DNA of 64,000 bases, from contig PCAU01000003.1 in the NCBI GenBank assembly GCA_002730735.1, positions 52,574-116,573 of the forward strand, in the 5' to 3' direction. The translations under genes and the position numbers were made by a program. Positions 8,673 through 18,166 of the stretch are shown piece after piece (position 1 is the stretch's first letter; each line of letters starts with the position of its first letter). Below the pieces are notes generated by a model. That model was not told the origin of the DNA. It was given only the letters and a program-made list of their open reading frames with translations, and made no database searches. The DNA comes from Acidobacteriota bacterium (GTDB lineage: Bacteria > Acidobacteriota > Vicinamibacteria > Vicinamibacterales > UBA823).

Positions 8673-9697
8673 CACAGCAACCATCTCAACCCGTCAACGA
8701 GCCGTGGCGTAATCGCGTCAAACAGTTCCTTGAACAGAGCCAGCTCGCAGAAGTAGGTGCTCCAACCGTTCCTTTGACTGGTGACGCCTCCAATCGACGC
8801 TACTTTCGTGTGATTCCTAGGAGTGGCGAATCGTTTGTCCTAGCCTTGTACGATAAATCGTTTAGGTCTGAAACACTTTCGTTTATCAAGGTGGCCTCAC
8901 TGTTGGAGCAGATGGAGGTGTCGGTACCCGTGGTCCTTGAACATGCTTCCGATCTCGGAGTATTGGCACTACAGGACCTAGGTGACGTTACGCTGCAGGC
9001 CCACCTAGGCACCAGTTCCACCAATGACCATATAGCAGTCTACCAAGAAGCGGTCGATCTCATTACGGTGATACAACGGAAGGGTCTAGCAATGGCCGCA
9101 CCAGGAGTATTACCTTTCACGGTCAATTTCGATGTCAAGAAGTTCATGTGGGAGCTTAATTACTTCGCTGAACACTTTCTAGAGGGCTATCGTGGTGTGA
9201 CGCTAAACGACGAGGCGCGCCGGGACATCTCTCAAGAATTCCAAAATTTGTCTGAGGAGCTTGCTAATGAACCTCAGGTCCTCTGCCACCGCGACTACCA
9301 TAGCCGCAACTTGATGCTGCATAACGAACGCCTATATGTCATCGATTTTCAGGACGCGCGATTGGGTCCGGCCACCTACGACCTTGTCTCGTTGCTACGT
9401 GATTCTTACGCCGACCTGAAGGAAGAAACGATTGAAGACTTGATTGATCGCTTCTTAGCCAATACGCACGTTTCCCTACCTGCGGACAAGTTCCGACGGC
9501 AGTTCGATGCGATGGCTCTTCAGCGAAACCTCAAGGCCCTCGGCACATTCGGATATCAGACATCCATTCGCCGAAATCCTGTCTACATCCAGTATATCCC
9601 TCGCACAATTCACTACCTGCGCCGAACATTTGACCGGAACCCGCGCTTTGATTCCCTTCGTGGTGCACTCGCTCCCTTCCTACAAGAAATCGGGTAA
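8669..9697 (+). CDS. APH-family sugar kinase (AmgK-like)
   Basis: This 342-residue aminoglycoside-phosphotransferase-fold kinase carries the catalytic loop 'CHRDYHSRNLML' (about 210) and the metal-binding 'IDFQDARLGPATYDLVSLL' (about 226). The N-terminal lobe shows 'PLTGDASNRRYFRV' as the phosphate-binding strand pair. This is the COG3178 pattern; the characterised member AmgK puts a 1-phosphate on N-acetylmuramate or N-acetylglucosamine and works with MurU. The ATG overlaps the nucleotidyltransferase stop as ATGA, so both are made from one mRNA, supporting consecutive steps (kinase, then nucleotidyl transfer). Substrate specificity is inferred, not seen. Confidence 0.8.
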   Translation: MTQQPSQPVNEPWRNRVKQFLEQSQLAEVGAPTVPLTGDASNRRYFRVIPRSGESFVLALYDKSFRSETLSFIKVASLLEQMEVSVPVVLEHASDLGVLALQDLGDVTLQAHLGTSSTNDHIAVYQEAVDLITVIQRKGLAMAAPGVLPFTVNFDVKKFMWELNYFAEHFLEGYRGVTLNDEARRDISQEFQNLSEELANEPQVLCHRDYHSRNLMLHNERLYVIDFQDARLGPATYDLVSLLRDSYADLKEETIEDLIDRFLANTHVSLPADKFRRQFDAMALQRNLKALGTFGYQTSIRRNPVYIQYIPRTIHYLRRTFDRNPRFDSLRGALAPFLQEIG

Positions 9698-9871
9698 ACA
9701 GGGATGACCATGGGGAACACGACGAGCACCCGGTCCCATTCGGGGGTTCCATCGACTGGTCGACAGATCTGATGACCGTGCAAGAGATCGGCTACGATTG
9801 TACGTGGGCCCTCATGGTAGGCCATAGTCGAGATCTGGAAAACAGACCTTGGCACCGTCTGTCGGGTCCGC

Positions 9872-9906
9872 ACTCATATTGAGTAGTTACTAGGCTGACT
9901 TAATAA
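9872..9906 (+). promoter_or_regulatory. Possible asnS promoter with an overlapping palindrome
   Basis: The 228 nt between the kinase gene and asnS hold a 13-nt palindrome ACTCA-TAT-TGAGT (9872-9884). Its right half doubles as a -35-like TTGAGT (9879-9884). A TAATAA (9901-9906) follows after 16 nt, giving a start about 13 nt before the asnS ATG. The elements are only moderate matches. Upstream of it (9698-9871) I see only weak inverted repeats and no gene. Confidence 0.3.
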
Positions 9907-9925
9907 GCTCGGACTGACCAATTCT

Positions 9926-11218
9926 ATGACCGCCTACATTGAGAAAATCGCGGATTTTGAAGGACAGCAAGTCACTCTTCGTGGTTGGCTACACAAGCGC
10001 CGCTCAAGTGGAAAGATTCATTTTTTGACCGTGCGGGATGGCACAGGTTTCATCCAAGCCGTGATGTCGAAATCTGTGGTTGGCGAGGAAGCCTTCCACC
10101 GTGCTGATCATCTTGGCCAAGAAACATCACTCGCTGTTAAGGGAACAGTCCGTGCCGACAAGCGAGCCCCGGGTGGTTACGAAATTGATGTGACACATTT
10201 TAGTGTCATCGGAGAGTCAACCGGATACCCAATCACCAACAAGGAACATGGCGTGGACTACTTGCTCGACCGACGGCACCTGTGGATCCGGTCGCCGCGG
10301 CAGCAGGCGATTCTGAGGATCCGTCATGCCGTCGTAGACGCTGTACGCGACTTCTTCAACAATCGGAACTTCACACTTGCGGATACACCAATTTTCACCC
10401 CGGCTGCGTGCGAAGGAACGACTACCCTCTTCCCTGTCCAGTACTTCGACGAGACAACGGCATACCTAGCGCAAAGTGGACAGCTATACAACGAAGCGAA
10501 CATCATGGCACTGGGTCGAGTCTACTGCTTTGGCCCGACGTTCCGGGCTGAGAAATCCAAGACTCGCCGCCACTTAACGGAATTTTGGATGGTCGAGCCG
10601 GAAATGGCATTCGCAACGCTCGATGATGCGATCGAACTTGGCGAGGCCCTTGTGGTGACTATCGTGGCACGGGTGCTGGAGACACGGCGGCAAGAGTTAG
10701 AGATGCTCAACCGTAACATCGCTGCCCTTGAACGGGTGCGAGCACCGTTCCCCAGAATTACCTACGATGAGGCCGTGGACCTCCTGAAGCTAAAAGGACA
10801 ACAGTTCGAGTGGGGTGGTGATTTCGGCGGCACTGATGAGACCGTGCTCGCAGAACAGTTCGACCGGCCGGTCGTCGTACATCGATTCCCATCTGCAATT
10901 AAAGCTTTTTATATGAAATCTGATCCAGAACGACCAGAGCTGTCACTTTCAGTGGATTTCCTCGCACCTGAAGGATATGGTGAAATCATTGGTGGCGGAG
11001 AACGCTTGGATGACCTTGACGAGCTACTTGCTAGGATTGAGAAACACAATCTCCCGAAAGAATCCTTCGAGTGGTATCTTGACCTACGGCGTTACGGAAC
11101 CGTGCCGCACTCGGGGTTTGGAATGGGAATCGAGCGTGTCCTGACCTGGATTTGCGGTTTGGAACACTTACGGGAAACGATCCCTTATCCCCGAATGCTT
11201 TATCGAATGTATCCGTAG
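9926..11218 (+). CDS. asnS: Asparaginyl-tRNA synthetase
   Basis: This 430-residue class IIb aminoacyl-tRNA synthetase charges tRNA-Asn with asparagine in the cytoplasm. An N-terminal OB-fold anticodon-binding domain (about 1-105; [19 protein letters not shown]) precedes the catalytic core. Motif 2 is visible as '[24 protein letters not shown]' in two halves, and motif 3 as '[16 protein letters not shown]' (about 395). The ending '[16 protein letters not shown]' and '[17 protein letters not shown]' are typical of AsnRS rather than AspRS. Its presence implies direct Asn-tRNA formation, though a transamidation route may coexist. It stands 228 nt after the kinase and 76 nt before rimO. Confidence 0.95.
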   Translation: MTAYIEKIADFEGQQVTLRGWLHKRRSSGKIHFLTVRDGTGFIQAVMSKSVVGEEAFHRADHLGQETSLAVKGTVRADKRAPGGYEIDVTHFSVIGESTGYPITNKEHGVDYLLDRRHLWIRSPRQQAILRIRHAVVDAVRDFFNNRNFTLADTPIFTPAACEGTTTLFPVQYFDETTAYLAQSGQLYNEANIMALGRVYCFGPTFRAEKSKTRRHLTEFWMVEPEMAFATLDDAIELGEALVVTIVARVLETRRQELEMLNRNIAALERVRAPFPRITYDEAVDLLKLKGQQFEWGGDFGGTDETVLAEQFDRPVVVHRFPSAIKAFYMKSDPERPELSLSVDFLAPEGYGEIIGGGERLDDLDELLARIEKHNLPKESFEWYLDLRRYGTVPHSGFGMGIERVLTWICGLEHLRETIPYPRMLYRMYP

Positions 11219-11294
11219 TGGACCAAACTGTACTCACAAAACATCCAGTCGGCCGATTGGGTACCGGTGGATCACGCTCCGCCACTTCTGATTT

Positions 11295-12674
11295 ATGAAA
11301 ATTGGTTTTGTCTCGCTCGGGTGCCCGAAGAACCTCGTGGATACTGAAGTGATGCTCGGCCTCGCCGAGCAGGCCGGTCATGAAGTGACGAACCGAGCGG
11401 ACGGGGCTGACGTCATCGTAGTAAATACCTGCGCCTTCATTGATAAGGCGAAGGAGGAATCGATCGAAACCATTCTCGAAATGGCTCGTCACAAGCAGAA
11501 CGGCACCTGCCGTCGTCTTGTTGTCACCGGTTGTCTGGCAGAGCGCTATAAAGCAGACTTGCGGCAGGAAATGCCGGAAATCGATGTGGTACTCGGCACT
11601 GATGGTGTTCCTGACATTGTTAGAGCTCTAAATGAGCAGCCTCAAGGGTCTGGAACCCAAGTGCAATTGTTCCGCAATCATTTAGAAGCAACGAGCTCAG
11701 CACCTAGCGTGAAACAGCTGAAATACCTTTACGACGCTGATACACCACGGCGACGAACTACGGCATCCCATCTAGCCTATGTGAAAGTGGCGGAAGGTTG
11801 CGACTACTCTTGTGCGTTCTGCATCATTCCGACATTGCGCGGGGGCTATCGAAGCCGCCCTCCCGATTCCATCGTAACTGAGGCTCGTACGATGGCAGAG
11901 CGTGGCGTGAAGGAGCTTATCCTAATCTCGCAGGACACAACGATGTACGGGTTGGATCGCAACGACCGCGGAGCACTATCCAGACTGCTACATGCGTTGA
12001 ATGATATTGATGGCCTGGAGTGGATCCGCTTGTTGTATCTCTATCCGACAACGATTGGTGCCGATACGATTGACGCAATTGCAGATTGCGACAAAGTCTG
12101 TAATTACATCGACCTGCCTTTACAACACGCTGCAGACCGGCTGTTGAAACGGATGGGACGACCGGGCACGCGGATGAGCTATGAACTGCTACTTGAATCT
12201 ATTCGCCACCGGATACCCGAAGTGGCACTGCGCACGACATTCATCGTAGGTTTTCCCGGTGAAACTGACGAGGATTTCCGTGTACTTTGTGATTTTATTG
12301 AGAATGTACGCTTCGATCATATCGGCGTTTTTATCTATTCTCACGAAGAAGGCACACGGGCCTTCGCTCTCACCGATGACGTATCCAGTGACACGAAAGC
12401 TCGTCGACGGCAGGAATTGATGCTACGCCAGCGGAAAATCGTGGAACGTCGCCAAGCGGAACGCGTCGGGCAAAAGATTCGTGTACTCGTCGAGGGCCGT
12501 TCCAAAGAACATCCTCTTGTGGTGCAGGCTCGATGGGCGGGCCAAGCCCCGGAGATTGACTCTGTCACCTACCTTACCGAATGCGATCCTTCTCAGTTTG
12601 CCCCGGGTCGACTCGTGGACGCCGAAATTCTTGGCGGTCATGACTACGATCTTTTTGCCCGTCCATTGCCGTAG
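11295..12674 (+). CDS. rimO: Ribosomal protein S12 methylthiotransferase RimO
   Basis: This 459-residue radical-SAM methylthiotransferase adds a methylthio group to the beta carbon of a conserved aspartate of ribosomal protein S12. The N-terminal UPF0004 domain starts 'MKIGFVSLGCPKNLVDTE', with three cluster cysteines (Cys10, Cys46 region, Cys80 region). The radical-SAM motif is C-x3-C-x2-C in 'CDYSCAFCIIPTLRG' (about 167). A C-terminal TRAM domain covers about the last 70 residues. The probable target, Asp89 in 'GRVKDLPGV', is present in the rpsL product encoded at 57432-57806. No clear ribosome site precedes the ATG. A strong terminator follows. Confidence 0.94.
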   Translation: MKIGFVSLGCPKNLVDTEVMLGLAEQAGHEVTNRADGADVIVVNTCAFIDKAKEESIETILEMARHKQNGTCRRLVVTGCLAERYKADLRQEMPEIDVVLGTDGVPDIVRALNEQPQGSGTQVQLFRNHLEATSSAPSVKQLKYLYDADTPRRRTTASHLAYVKVAEGCDYSCAFCIIPTLRGGYRSRPPDSIVTEARTMAERGVKELILISQDTTMYGLDRNDRGALSRLLHALNDIDGLEWIRLLYLYPTTIGADTIDAIADCDKVCNYIDLPLQHAADRLLKRMGRPGTRMSYELLLESIRHRIPEVALRTTFIVGFPGETDEDFRVLCDFIENVRFDHIGVFIYSHEEGTRAFALTDDVSSDTKARRRQELMLRQRKIVERRQAERVGQKIRVLVEGRSKEHPLVVQARWAGQAPEIDSVTYLTECDPSQFAPGRLVDAEILGGHDYDLFARPLP

Positions 12675-12725
12675 TAATTCCGTCGTGATAACATCGCTGT
12701 TCTCGGTCCTCGGGGATCGAGATGG

Positions 12726-12754
12726 AGTGGGCGCGTGCCCACTTTTTGTGTTTT
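12726..12754 (+). terminator. Intrinsic terminator after rimO
   Basis: The stem AGTGGGC (12726-12732) / GCCCACT (12737-12743) has a GCGT loop and is followed by TTTT-TGTGTTTT. This is a textbook rho-independent terminator, lying between rimO and rimP. Confidence 0.85.
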
Positions 12755-12776
12755 AAGTGGCACCGTCAGTTGAATT

Positions 12777-13262
12777 GTGGGTCTTTCACTCACGGAGAAG
12801 CGGCGGCAGATATTCGCCATAGCTGAGCGCGTAGCCAGCGGTCATGGCGTGGAGGTATTCGACGTCCAACTACGAAGAGAATCGATAGGCTGGGTCCTGC
12901 GGGTGGTGTTGGACCGCCAGGACTCGGGTGTGGACGACGATAGTATCAGCGTCGATGACTGCCAGAAGGTTAGCCAAGATCTCAACGCCGTGCTCGATGT
13001 CGAGGATGCGCTGGATCACGCTTACATCCTTGAGGTGTCATCGCCTGGGCTGGACCGACCATTACGAACACCAGGTGAATATCAGAGGTTCGTTGGTCGG
13101 TTGGCGCAGATTGTCGTCTCTGAAGCTATCAATGGACAAACTTTTCTAAAAGGACGCATCCAAGAGGTAACCGACGGCACAGTCCTTTTGGAGAGTAACT
13201 CCCGACTACATCGGGTGCCGTTCGAGATTATTAGTCGAGCAAAACTGGAAGTAGAATTTTGA
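12777..13262 (+). CDS. rimP: Ribosome maturation factor RimP
   Basis: This 161-residue protein is needed for 30S subunit assembly. The sequence shows the RimP pattern: an N-terminal alpha/beta domain with 'VFDVQLRRESIGWVLRVVLDR', the 'VSQDLNAVLDVED' stretch and the signature 'YILEVSSPGLDRPLRTPGEYQRFVG' (in two parts, about residues 83-107), then a C-terminal Sm-like barrel. The start is GTG at 12777; no other Met lies before the conserved part. It opens the rimP-nusA-infB-ylxP-rbfA-nrnA-truB-rpsO-pnp operon, 12 nt before nusA. The promoter is not obvious; reading through the rimO terminator is possible. Confidence 0.93.
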   Translation: MGLSLTEKRRQIFAIAERVASGHGVEVFDVQLRRESIGWVLRVVLDRQDSGVDDDSISVDDCQKVSQDLNAVLDVEDALDHAYILEVSSPGLDRPLRTPGEYQRFVGRLAQIVVSEAINGQTFLKGRIQEVTDGTVLLESNSRLHRVPFEIISRAKLEVEF

Positions 13263-13274
13263 TAAGAAACCATC

Positions 13275-14795
13275 ATGAGTAATCCGCTACAACACACTAT
13301 TGAGGCACTCGCGAAGGAAAAAGGCCTCGAACCAGACGTCATCATTGCGGCAATAGAGGATGCGGTTTTGGCAGCCTCGCGTAAGTACTACAAGTCGAAT
13401 GAGGATCTTCGTACGAAGTTCAATGCCGAGACTGGTGAGGTTGAGCTATTTGCAGTGCGTCAAATTGTCAATGAGGTGACGGATTCCGAAACTGAAATCT
13501 CATTGGAGGAGGCGCAGGAACTCTATGGCGCCGAAGCGGAAGTCGACATGCGGATTGAATTCCCGAAAGCAACTGATGTGCTTGGACGGATCGCAGCCCA
13601 GACGGCCAAGCAGGTCATTTTTCAAAAGGTCCGGGAAGCTGAACGAGAAAATATCTACGCGGAGTACTGCGACCGAGTTGGTGAGGTCATCAACGGTCTT
13701 GTCAAGCGATTCGAGAGCGGCGACGTCATCGTTGAAATGGGTTGGGTCGAAGCGCTTCTACCCCGGAAAGAACAGTCACGGGTCGAGAACTACACTGCGG
13801 GCGATCGTGTCCGGGCTGTGATCAAGGAGGTCAACCGGGTCGCAAAGGGACCACAGATTACACTGTCGCGCACCGATCCAGCCCTTCTCATTAAGCTATT
13901 CGATCAAGAAGTACCAGAAATCTATGACGGAACGGTGCAAATCCGAGGTGCCGTGCGCGAAGCCGGTGATCGAGCAAAGGTGGCAGTCTTTTCACGTGAG
14001 CGGGACGTAGACCCGGTGGGTGCTTGTGTTGGAATGAAAGGTACTCGCGTTCAGTCGATCATCCGAGAACTTCGGGGCGAGAAGATCGATATCGTTGAAT
14101 GGTCAGATGACCCAGTCGTACTGGTGACTAATGCCATCAGTCCTGCGCGGGTACAGCGAGTCACGGTCATCGACGAGGCTGAGAAGGTAATGGAGGTTGT
14201 CGTCGAGGATAGACAGCTTTCCCTCGCGATTGGAAAAAAGGGTCAAAATGTTCGCTTAGCCGCAAAATTGACTGGTTGGAAAATCGACATTAAGAGTGAA
14301 GAAGAAAAACGGCGTGAGGTCGAGGCGCAGTTCGAAGGATTCGACGCTGAGCGCGCCCAAGCCGATATAGCAGCAGCGTTACTCTCCCTTCGGGGTTTCG
14401 ATGAGGGCATGTGGCAGACACTACAAGATTCATCATTGAATACGGCCGAGCCCCTGATCCACCTGGCAACTCAGGAATTGGAACAGATTCTCGGTATTAG
14501 CGATGAGCTTGCAAAGGCCATTCAGAAGGTGGCCCTGGACACTGTGAGCGCACGTCGGCCAGCTGAGGCCCTTGATGCGCTTTTTGGTTCCGGTCCAGAC
14601 CAGGTAGAGACCCCGGTCGACGGAGGTGAGACTCCGGCGTCGGCTTCATCTGACACCATATCCGAGACGCCGGAGGCCGCCACTAGTGAAGTGGCAGCCG
14701 ACCAAACCGACATTAAATCAGAGAACGTGGTGGACCCTATTACTGTCGACACATCCACCAGCGAAACAGTGGAGAAACAAGAACCGTCGAAATAG
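13275..14795 (+). CDS. nusA: Transcription termination/antitermination factor NusA
   Basis: This 506-residue RNA polymerase-binding factor controls pausing, termination and antitermination. Domains in order are the NusA N-terminal domain (about 1-130), an S1 domain (about 135-200; GDVIVEMGWVEALLPRKEQ), two KH domains (about 205-345; VGACVGMKGTRVQSIIREL and LAIGKKGQNVRLAAKLTGW), and one helix-hairpin-helix repeat region (about 360-430; ISDELAKAIQKVAL). A disordered Thr/Ser/Glu-rich tail of about 75 residues ends the protein and looks lineage specific. It follows rimP by 12 nt and precedes infB directly; the usual ylxR gene between them is missing. Confidence 0.95.
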   Translation: MSNPLQHTIEALAKEKGLEPDVIIAAIEDAVLAASRKYYKSNEDLRTKFNAETGEVELFAVRQIVNEVTDSETEISLEEAQELYGAEAEVDMRIEFPKATDVLGRIAAQTAKQVIFQKVREAERENIYAEYCDRVGEVINGLVKRFESGDVIVEMGWVEALLPRKEQSRVENYTAGDRVRAVIKEVNRVAKGPQITLSRTDPALLIKLFDQEVPEIYDGTVQIRGAVREAGDRAKVAVFSRERDVDPVGACVGMKGTRVQSIIRELRGEKIDIVEWSDDPVVLVTNAISPARVQRVTVIDEAEKVMEVVVEDRQLSLAIGKKGQNVRLAAKLTGWKIDIKSEEEKRREVEAQFEGFDAERAQADIAAALLSLRGFDEGMWQTLQDSSLNTAEPLIHLATQELEQILGISDELAKAIQKVALDTVSARRPAEALDALFGSGPDQVETPVDGGETPASASSDTISETPEAATSEVAADQTDIKSENVVDPITVDTSTSETVEKQEPSK

Positions 14796-14833
14796 ATACG
14801 AATACCGACTACAAAGACCGAGACGAGGATACG

Positions 14834-17413
14834 TTGGCTACCGTTCGAATTTATAAAGTCGCTGAATTGCTGAATACCACAAGCCAAGATGTGGTGGCAT
14901 TGCTAAAGCGTGATCATGGCATTGACGTAAAGAGCGCTTCTAGCACGATCGAAGAGGTGGTTGCGCGTCAATTCGTTGAGCGCGTCGCGAGTGAGCGTGG
15001 TCTGAGCGTGCCAAGTGCGACGTTCACCAGCAAGCCGAAAGTAAGGCGCCGCAAGACCGCCAAGTCGAGTGCTCAAAAAATCGAGCCAAAGAAACCAGCA
15101 GCGAAACCATTACCACCACCGCGACTGGTGAAGGCTAAACTCAAGCCGCCAGTAGACGAAGTTGAGGAGCCTAAGGCTGAGGATTCAGAGGCTATCGAGC
15201 CGCAACCGACTGCGACCCTCATTACGGCCAAAGCACCTGCACCACTAAGTGAAAAACCAGTGGAGCTGAAGTCTCCGAGGACATCGCGCGTCGTTCCGCC
15301 AACACTCAGATTACGAGTCGAGGATGAGGGCACCCCGTCCGCGCCGAAAGTCGCCGCGCCAGAGAAACCCAAGAAGCGCCCGGCAACCCCGACGCCGCCG
15401 GCACAGCCGATTACGCGTCCGGTGAGTCCAAAAGGCTCGCCTCGTGTAACTGTGGCACCATCTCGCGCGCCGATCGGTGGACCGAGACCACTTCCCGCGA
15501 AGCCGGCACGGCCAGCGGCGCTACCTCAACGACCCGGTGGATTGCCACCACGCCGTGGACGGCGCCCACCATTTCGGCCCGGTGGGCGTTCTGGCAAACG
15601 CAAGCATCCACGCGCGGCTACGGCAGTCGTAGAAACACCGCTGCCCGACATCACTCATACGATTACCCTCGCTGAGGGCATGACGGTCAAGGACCTAGCC
15701 GACAAGCTCGACACGCGTGCCAAGGATGTGCTGAAGAAGCTAATTGAGAAGCGCATCATGATGACGATTAACACAACACTCGACACGGACACCGCAACGA
15801 TGATCGCGCGTGAGTTTGGTGCAGACGTCGAGATGCGGACCTTCGAAGAAGAAATGCTCCACGTAGAACAGGAAGACGCGCAGCCAGAGGACCTTTTCCC
15901 TCGAGCGCCAGTGGTCACTGTAATGGGGCACGTCGATCATGGAAAGACAACGCTGCTCGACGGTATCCGAGAAACACGAGTCGCTGAGCGGGAGGCTGGC
16001 GGTATCACACAGCACATTGGTGCCTATACCGTGGACGTGAAAGATAAGCGCATCGTATTCCTCGACACACCAGGTCACGCCGCCTTTACGCTGATGCGCG
16101 CGCGGGGAGCGAAGGTCACTGATGTGGTCGTTCTCGTTGTGGCAGCCGATGACGGCGTCATGCCTCAGACGAAAGAAGCGATCGATCACGCGCGAGCCGC
16201 TAACGCACCGATCATCGTGGCGGTCAACAAGATTGATAAATCTGACGCTAATCCCGATCGGGTTAAAACCGAACTTTCGGATCTTGATCTCACGCCTGAG
16301 GCCTGGGGTGGCAAGACTGTAACGGTCGACGTCTCTGCAAAGAAGCGGGAAAATATCGACCTTCTTCTTGAGATGATATTACTCGTTGCCGACCTCGGGG
16401 AGCTAAAAGCCAATCCGAAGCGGAATGCAGCTGGAACTGTGCTTGAAGCAAAACTCGATCGCGGGCGTGGACCAGTTGCGACGATTCTCGTGCAAGATGG
16501 CACACTACGCGTTGGCGACACATTCATCGCTGGCACCGTTGTAGGTAAGGTGCGCGCACTTATTAACGACCAAGGACAGAAAGTCGAATCCGCAACACCC
16601 TCGACACCAGTGGAGGTGCTTGGCCTAGGGGGACTCCCCCTGCCTGGCGATGCATTCCAAGCGCTTCCCGATGCTAGCAAAGCAAGACAAATCGCTAACT
16701 TACGCCAAACTCAAGCGAAGGAGCGAGAGCTCGGTTCAAAGAGTCCTCGACTCACATTGGAATCACTTCAGGAACAGGTCGCCGAGGGTAATGTCAAAGA
16801 GCTATCCATTATTATCAAGGCGGACGTTCAAGGTTCAGCCGAAGTGCTAGCTGACACACTCGCAAAGTTAAGCGATGAGCAAGTTAAGATCCGGATCATC
16901 CATTCGGGGGTTGGCGCAATCAACGAATCTGACGCTCTACTAGCGTCAGCTTCCAATGCCATAGTGATAGGCTTCAACGTGCGTCCGGATCGTAATGCTA
17001 ACGAGGTGGCAGAGCGCGACGGACTCGACATGAGAATGCATTCGGTTATCTACCATGTTACGGACGAAATCAAGAAGGCAATGGCAGGCCTACTCGAACC
17101 AACGAAGAAGGAAATGAGACTCGGCACTGCTGAAGTTCGAGAAACATTTAAGGTGCCTAAGTTCGGTTTCGTCGCTGGCTGCATGGTCACTGAAGGGCTA
17201 ATTGCTCGAACGGGTGACGCGCACGCACGCTTATTACGTGACAACATTGTCGTGCACGAAGGTCGTATTGGTTCACTCCGCCGCTTCAAGGACGACGTAA
17301 ATGAAGTGAAGACCGGTTTGGAGTGCGGTATCGCATTTGAACGCTTCAAGGATGTCAAGGTGGGTGATGTAATCGAAGCGTTCACAGTGGAAGAAGTGGC
17401 CGCAACCGTCTGA
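14834..17413 (+). CDS. infB: Translation initiation factor IF-2
   Basis: This 859-residue GTPase brings initiator tRNA to the 30S subunit. The start is a TTG at 14834 (MATVRIYKVAELL), backed by GAGGA 4 nt upstream. IF2_N is at residues 1-55. A long Pro/Lys/Arg-rich linker follows (about 60-265; PLPPPRLVKAKLKPP, RRGRRPPFRPGGRSGKRK). A second IF2_N-like segment (about 275-325) leads into the G domain with GHVDHGKTT (G1), DTPGHAAF (G3) and NKID (G4). Domains II-IV end in 'VGDVIEAFTVEEVAATV'. It is the largest gene of the operon. The proline-rich linker is longer and more basic than in many proteobacteria. Confidence 0.96.
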   Translation: MATVRIYKVAELLNTTSQDVVALLKRDHGIDVKSASSTIEEVVARQFVERVASERGLSVPSATFTSKPKVRRRKTAKSSAQKIEPKKPAAKPLPPPRLVKAKLKPPVDEVEEPKAEDSEAIEPQPTATLITAKAPAPLSEKPVELKSPRTSRVVPPTLRLRVEDEGTPSAPKVAAPEKPKKRPATPTPPAQPITRPVSPKGSPRVTVAPSRAPIGGPRPLPAKPARPAALPQRPGGLPPRRGRRPPFRPGGRSGKRKHPRAATAVVETPLPDITHTITLAEGMTVKDLADKLDTRAKDVLKKLIEKRIMMTINTTLDTDTATMIAREFGADVEMRTFEEEMLHVEQEDAQPEDLFPRAPVVTVMGHVDHGKTTLLDGIRETRVAEREAGGITQHIGAYTVDVKDKRIVFLDTPGHAAFTLMRARGAKVTDVVVLVVAADDGVMPQTKEAIDHARAANAPIIVAVNKIDKSDANPDRVKTELSDLDLTPEAWGGKTVTVDVSAKKRENIDLLLEMILLVADLGELKANPKRNAAGTVLEAKLDRGRGPVATILVQDGTLRVGDTFIAGTVVGKVRALINDQGQKVESATPSTPVEVLGLGGLPLPGDAFQALPDASKARQIANLRQTQAKERELGSKSPRLTLESLQEQVAEGNVKELSIIIKADVQGSAEVLADTLAKLSDEQVKIRIIHSGVGAINESDALLASASNAIVIGFNVRPDRNANEVAERDGLDMRMHSVIYHVTDEIKKAMAGLLEPTKKEMRLGTAEVRETFKVPKFGFVAGCMVTEGLIARTGDAHARLLRDNIVVHEGRIGSLRRFKDDVNEVKTGLECGIAFERFKDVKVGDVIEAFTVEEVAATV

Positions 17414-17468
17414 GGCGCGCTCGCCCAGTGCCCAGAACACCCAGGAGTCAAAACCACTCCGCCGGATT

Positions 17469-17753
17469 ATGTCTATCGTTGCCTTGTTATCAGTGGAGCT
17501 TCATATCCCCGATGCCAACTCTCTCAAAACTAAGCGCATGGTATTGCGACGCGTGAAGGACCGGCTTAAGAAATTCAACGTCTCAGTCGCTGAAACCGAC
17601 CATCAGGATCTCTGGCAACGGGCAGCGCTCGCGATTGTAGCGGTCAGCACGACGCCAACAGCTGTACGTGAGGCTCTCGCCTCGGTTGAAAATGAAATTG
17701 AACGCGCTGCGCCCATGATGGTCACCCGTACTCATGTTGATTTCTTGACTTGA
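17469..17753 (+). CDS. ylxP: DUF503 family protein YlxP
   Basis: This 94-residue protein opens with 'VALLSVELHIPDANSLKTKRMVLRRVKDRLKKFNVSVAE' (read in parts), the DUF503 signature. Members sit between infB and rbfA in many bacteria and are thought to assist ribosome assembly, but the activity is not established. The context here is the same: 55 nt after infB and directly before rbfA. There is a weak upstream GGAG-like stretch (CACTCCGCCGGATT), so the ATG at 17469 rests on family alignment. Confidence 0.87.
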   Translation: MSIVALLSVELHIPDANSLKTKRMVLRRVKDRLKKFNVSVAETDHQDLWQRAALAIVAVSTTPTAVREALASVENEIERAAPMMVTRTHVDFLT

Positions 17754-17767
17754 GACCGGATTCAATT

Positions 17768-18166
17768 ATGGCCCAAGGCTCGCGTCCCGAACGTGTTGCG
17801 GACCTAGTGCGAGCAGAACTCGGTGAACTCCTCGCACGTCGAGTGAATGATCCCGGCGTCGGCTTCGTTACCCTGACGCGCGTCCAGGTGACGCCCGATC
17901 TGCAGCATGCACGCGTGTACTTCACGACTCTCGGTGACGACGATCAGCGCGAGCAATCAAGACGTGCGCTGGAGCGTGCCACCCCGTTTCTCAGGCGCCA
18001 GATCGGCCAAAGACTGACTCTAAAGCGGACACCTAGGCTTACATTTCACTTCGATGAGTCAATTGGCCATCAGGAACGTGTGGAGCAATTACTGGAAGAA
18101 TTACAAATATCACCGAGTACTCACACAGGTGAAAATGACGATGAAGACCAAGAACACGACGAGTAA
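17768..18166 (+). CDS. rbfA: 30S ribosome-binding factor RbfA
   Basis: This 132-residue KH-like protein binds 30S precursors and helps 16S 5'-end maturation. The conserved start 'GSRPERVADLVRAELGELLARRV' and core 'VTLTRVQVTPDLQHARVYFTTLG' are plain. The frame opens at a TTG (17750) overlapping the ylxP stop, but the ATG at 17768 matches where the family begins. The tail is acidic (GENDDEDQEHDE) and overlaps the nrnA start. The gene lies in the conserved order ylxP-rbfA-nrnA-truB. Confidence 0.92.
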   Translation: MAQGSRPERVADLVRAELGELLARRVNDPGVGFVTLTRVQVTPDLQHARVYFTTLGDDDQREQSRRALERATPFLRRQIGQRLTLKRTPRLTFHFDESIGHQERVEQLLEELQISPSTHTGENDDEDQEHDE

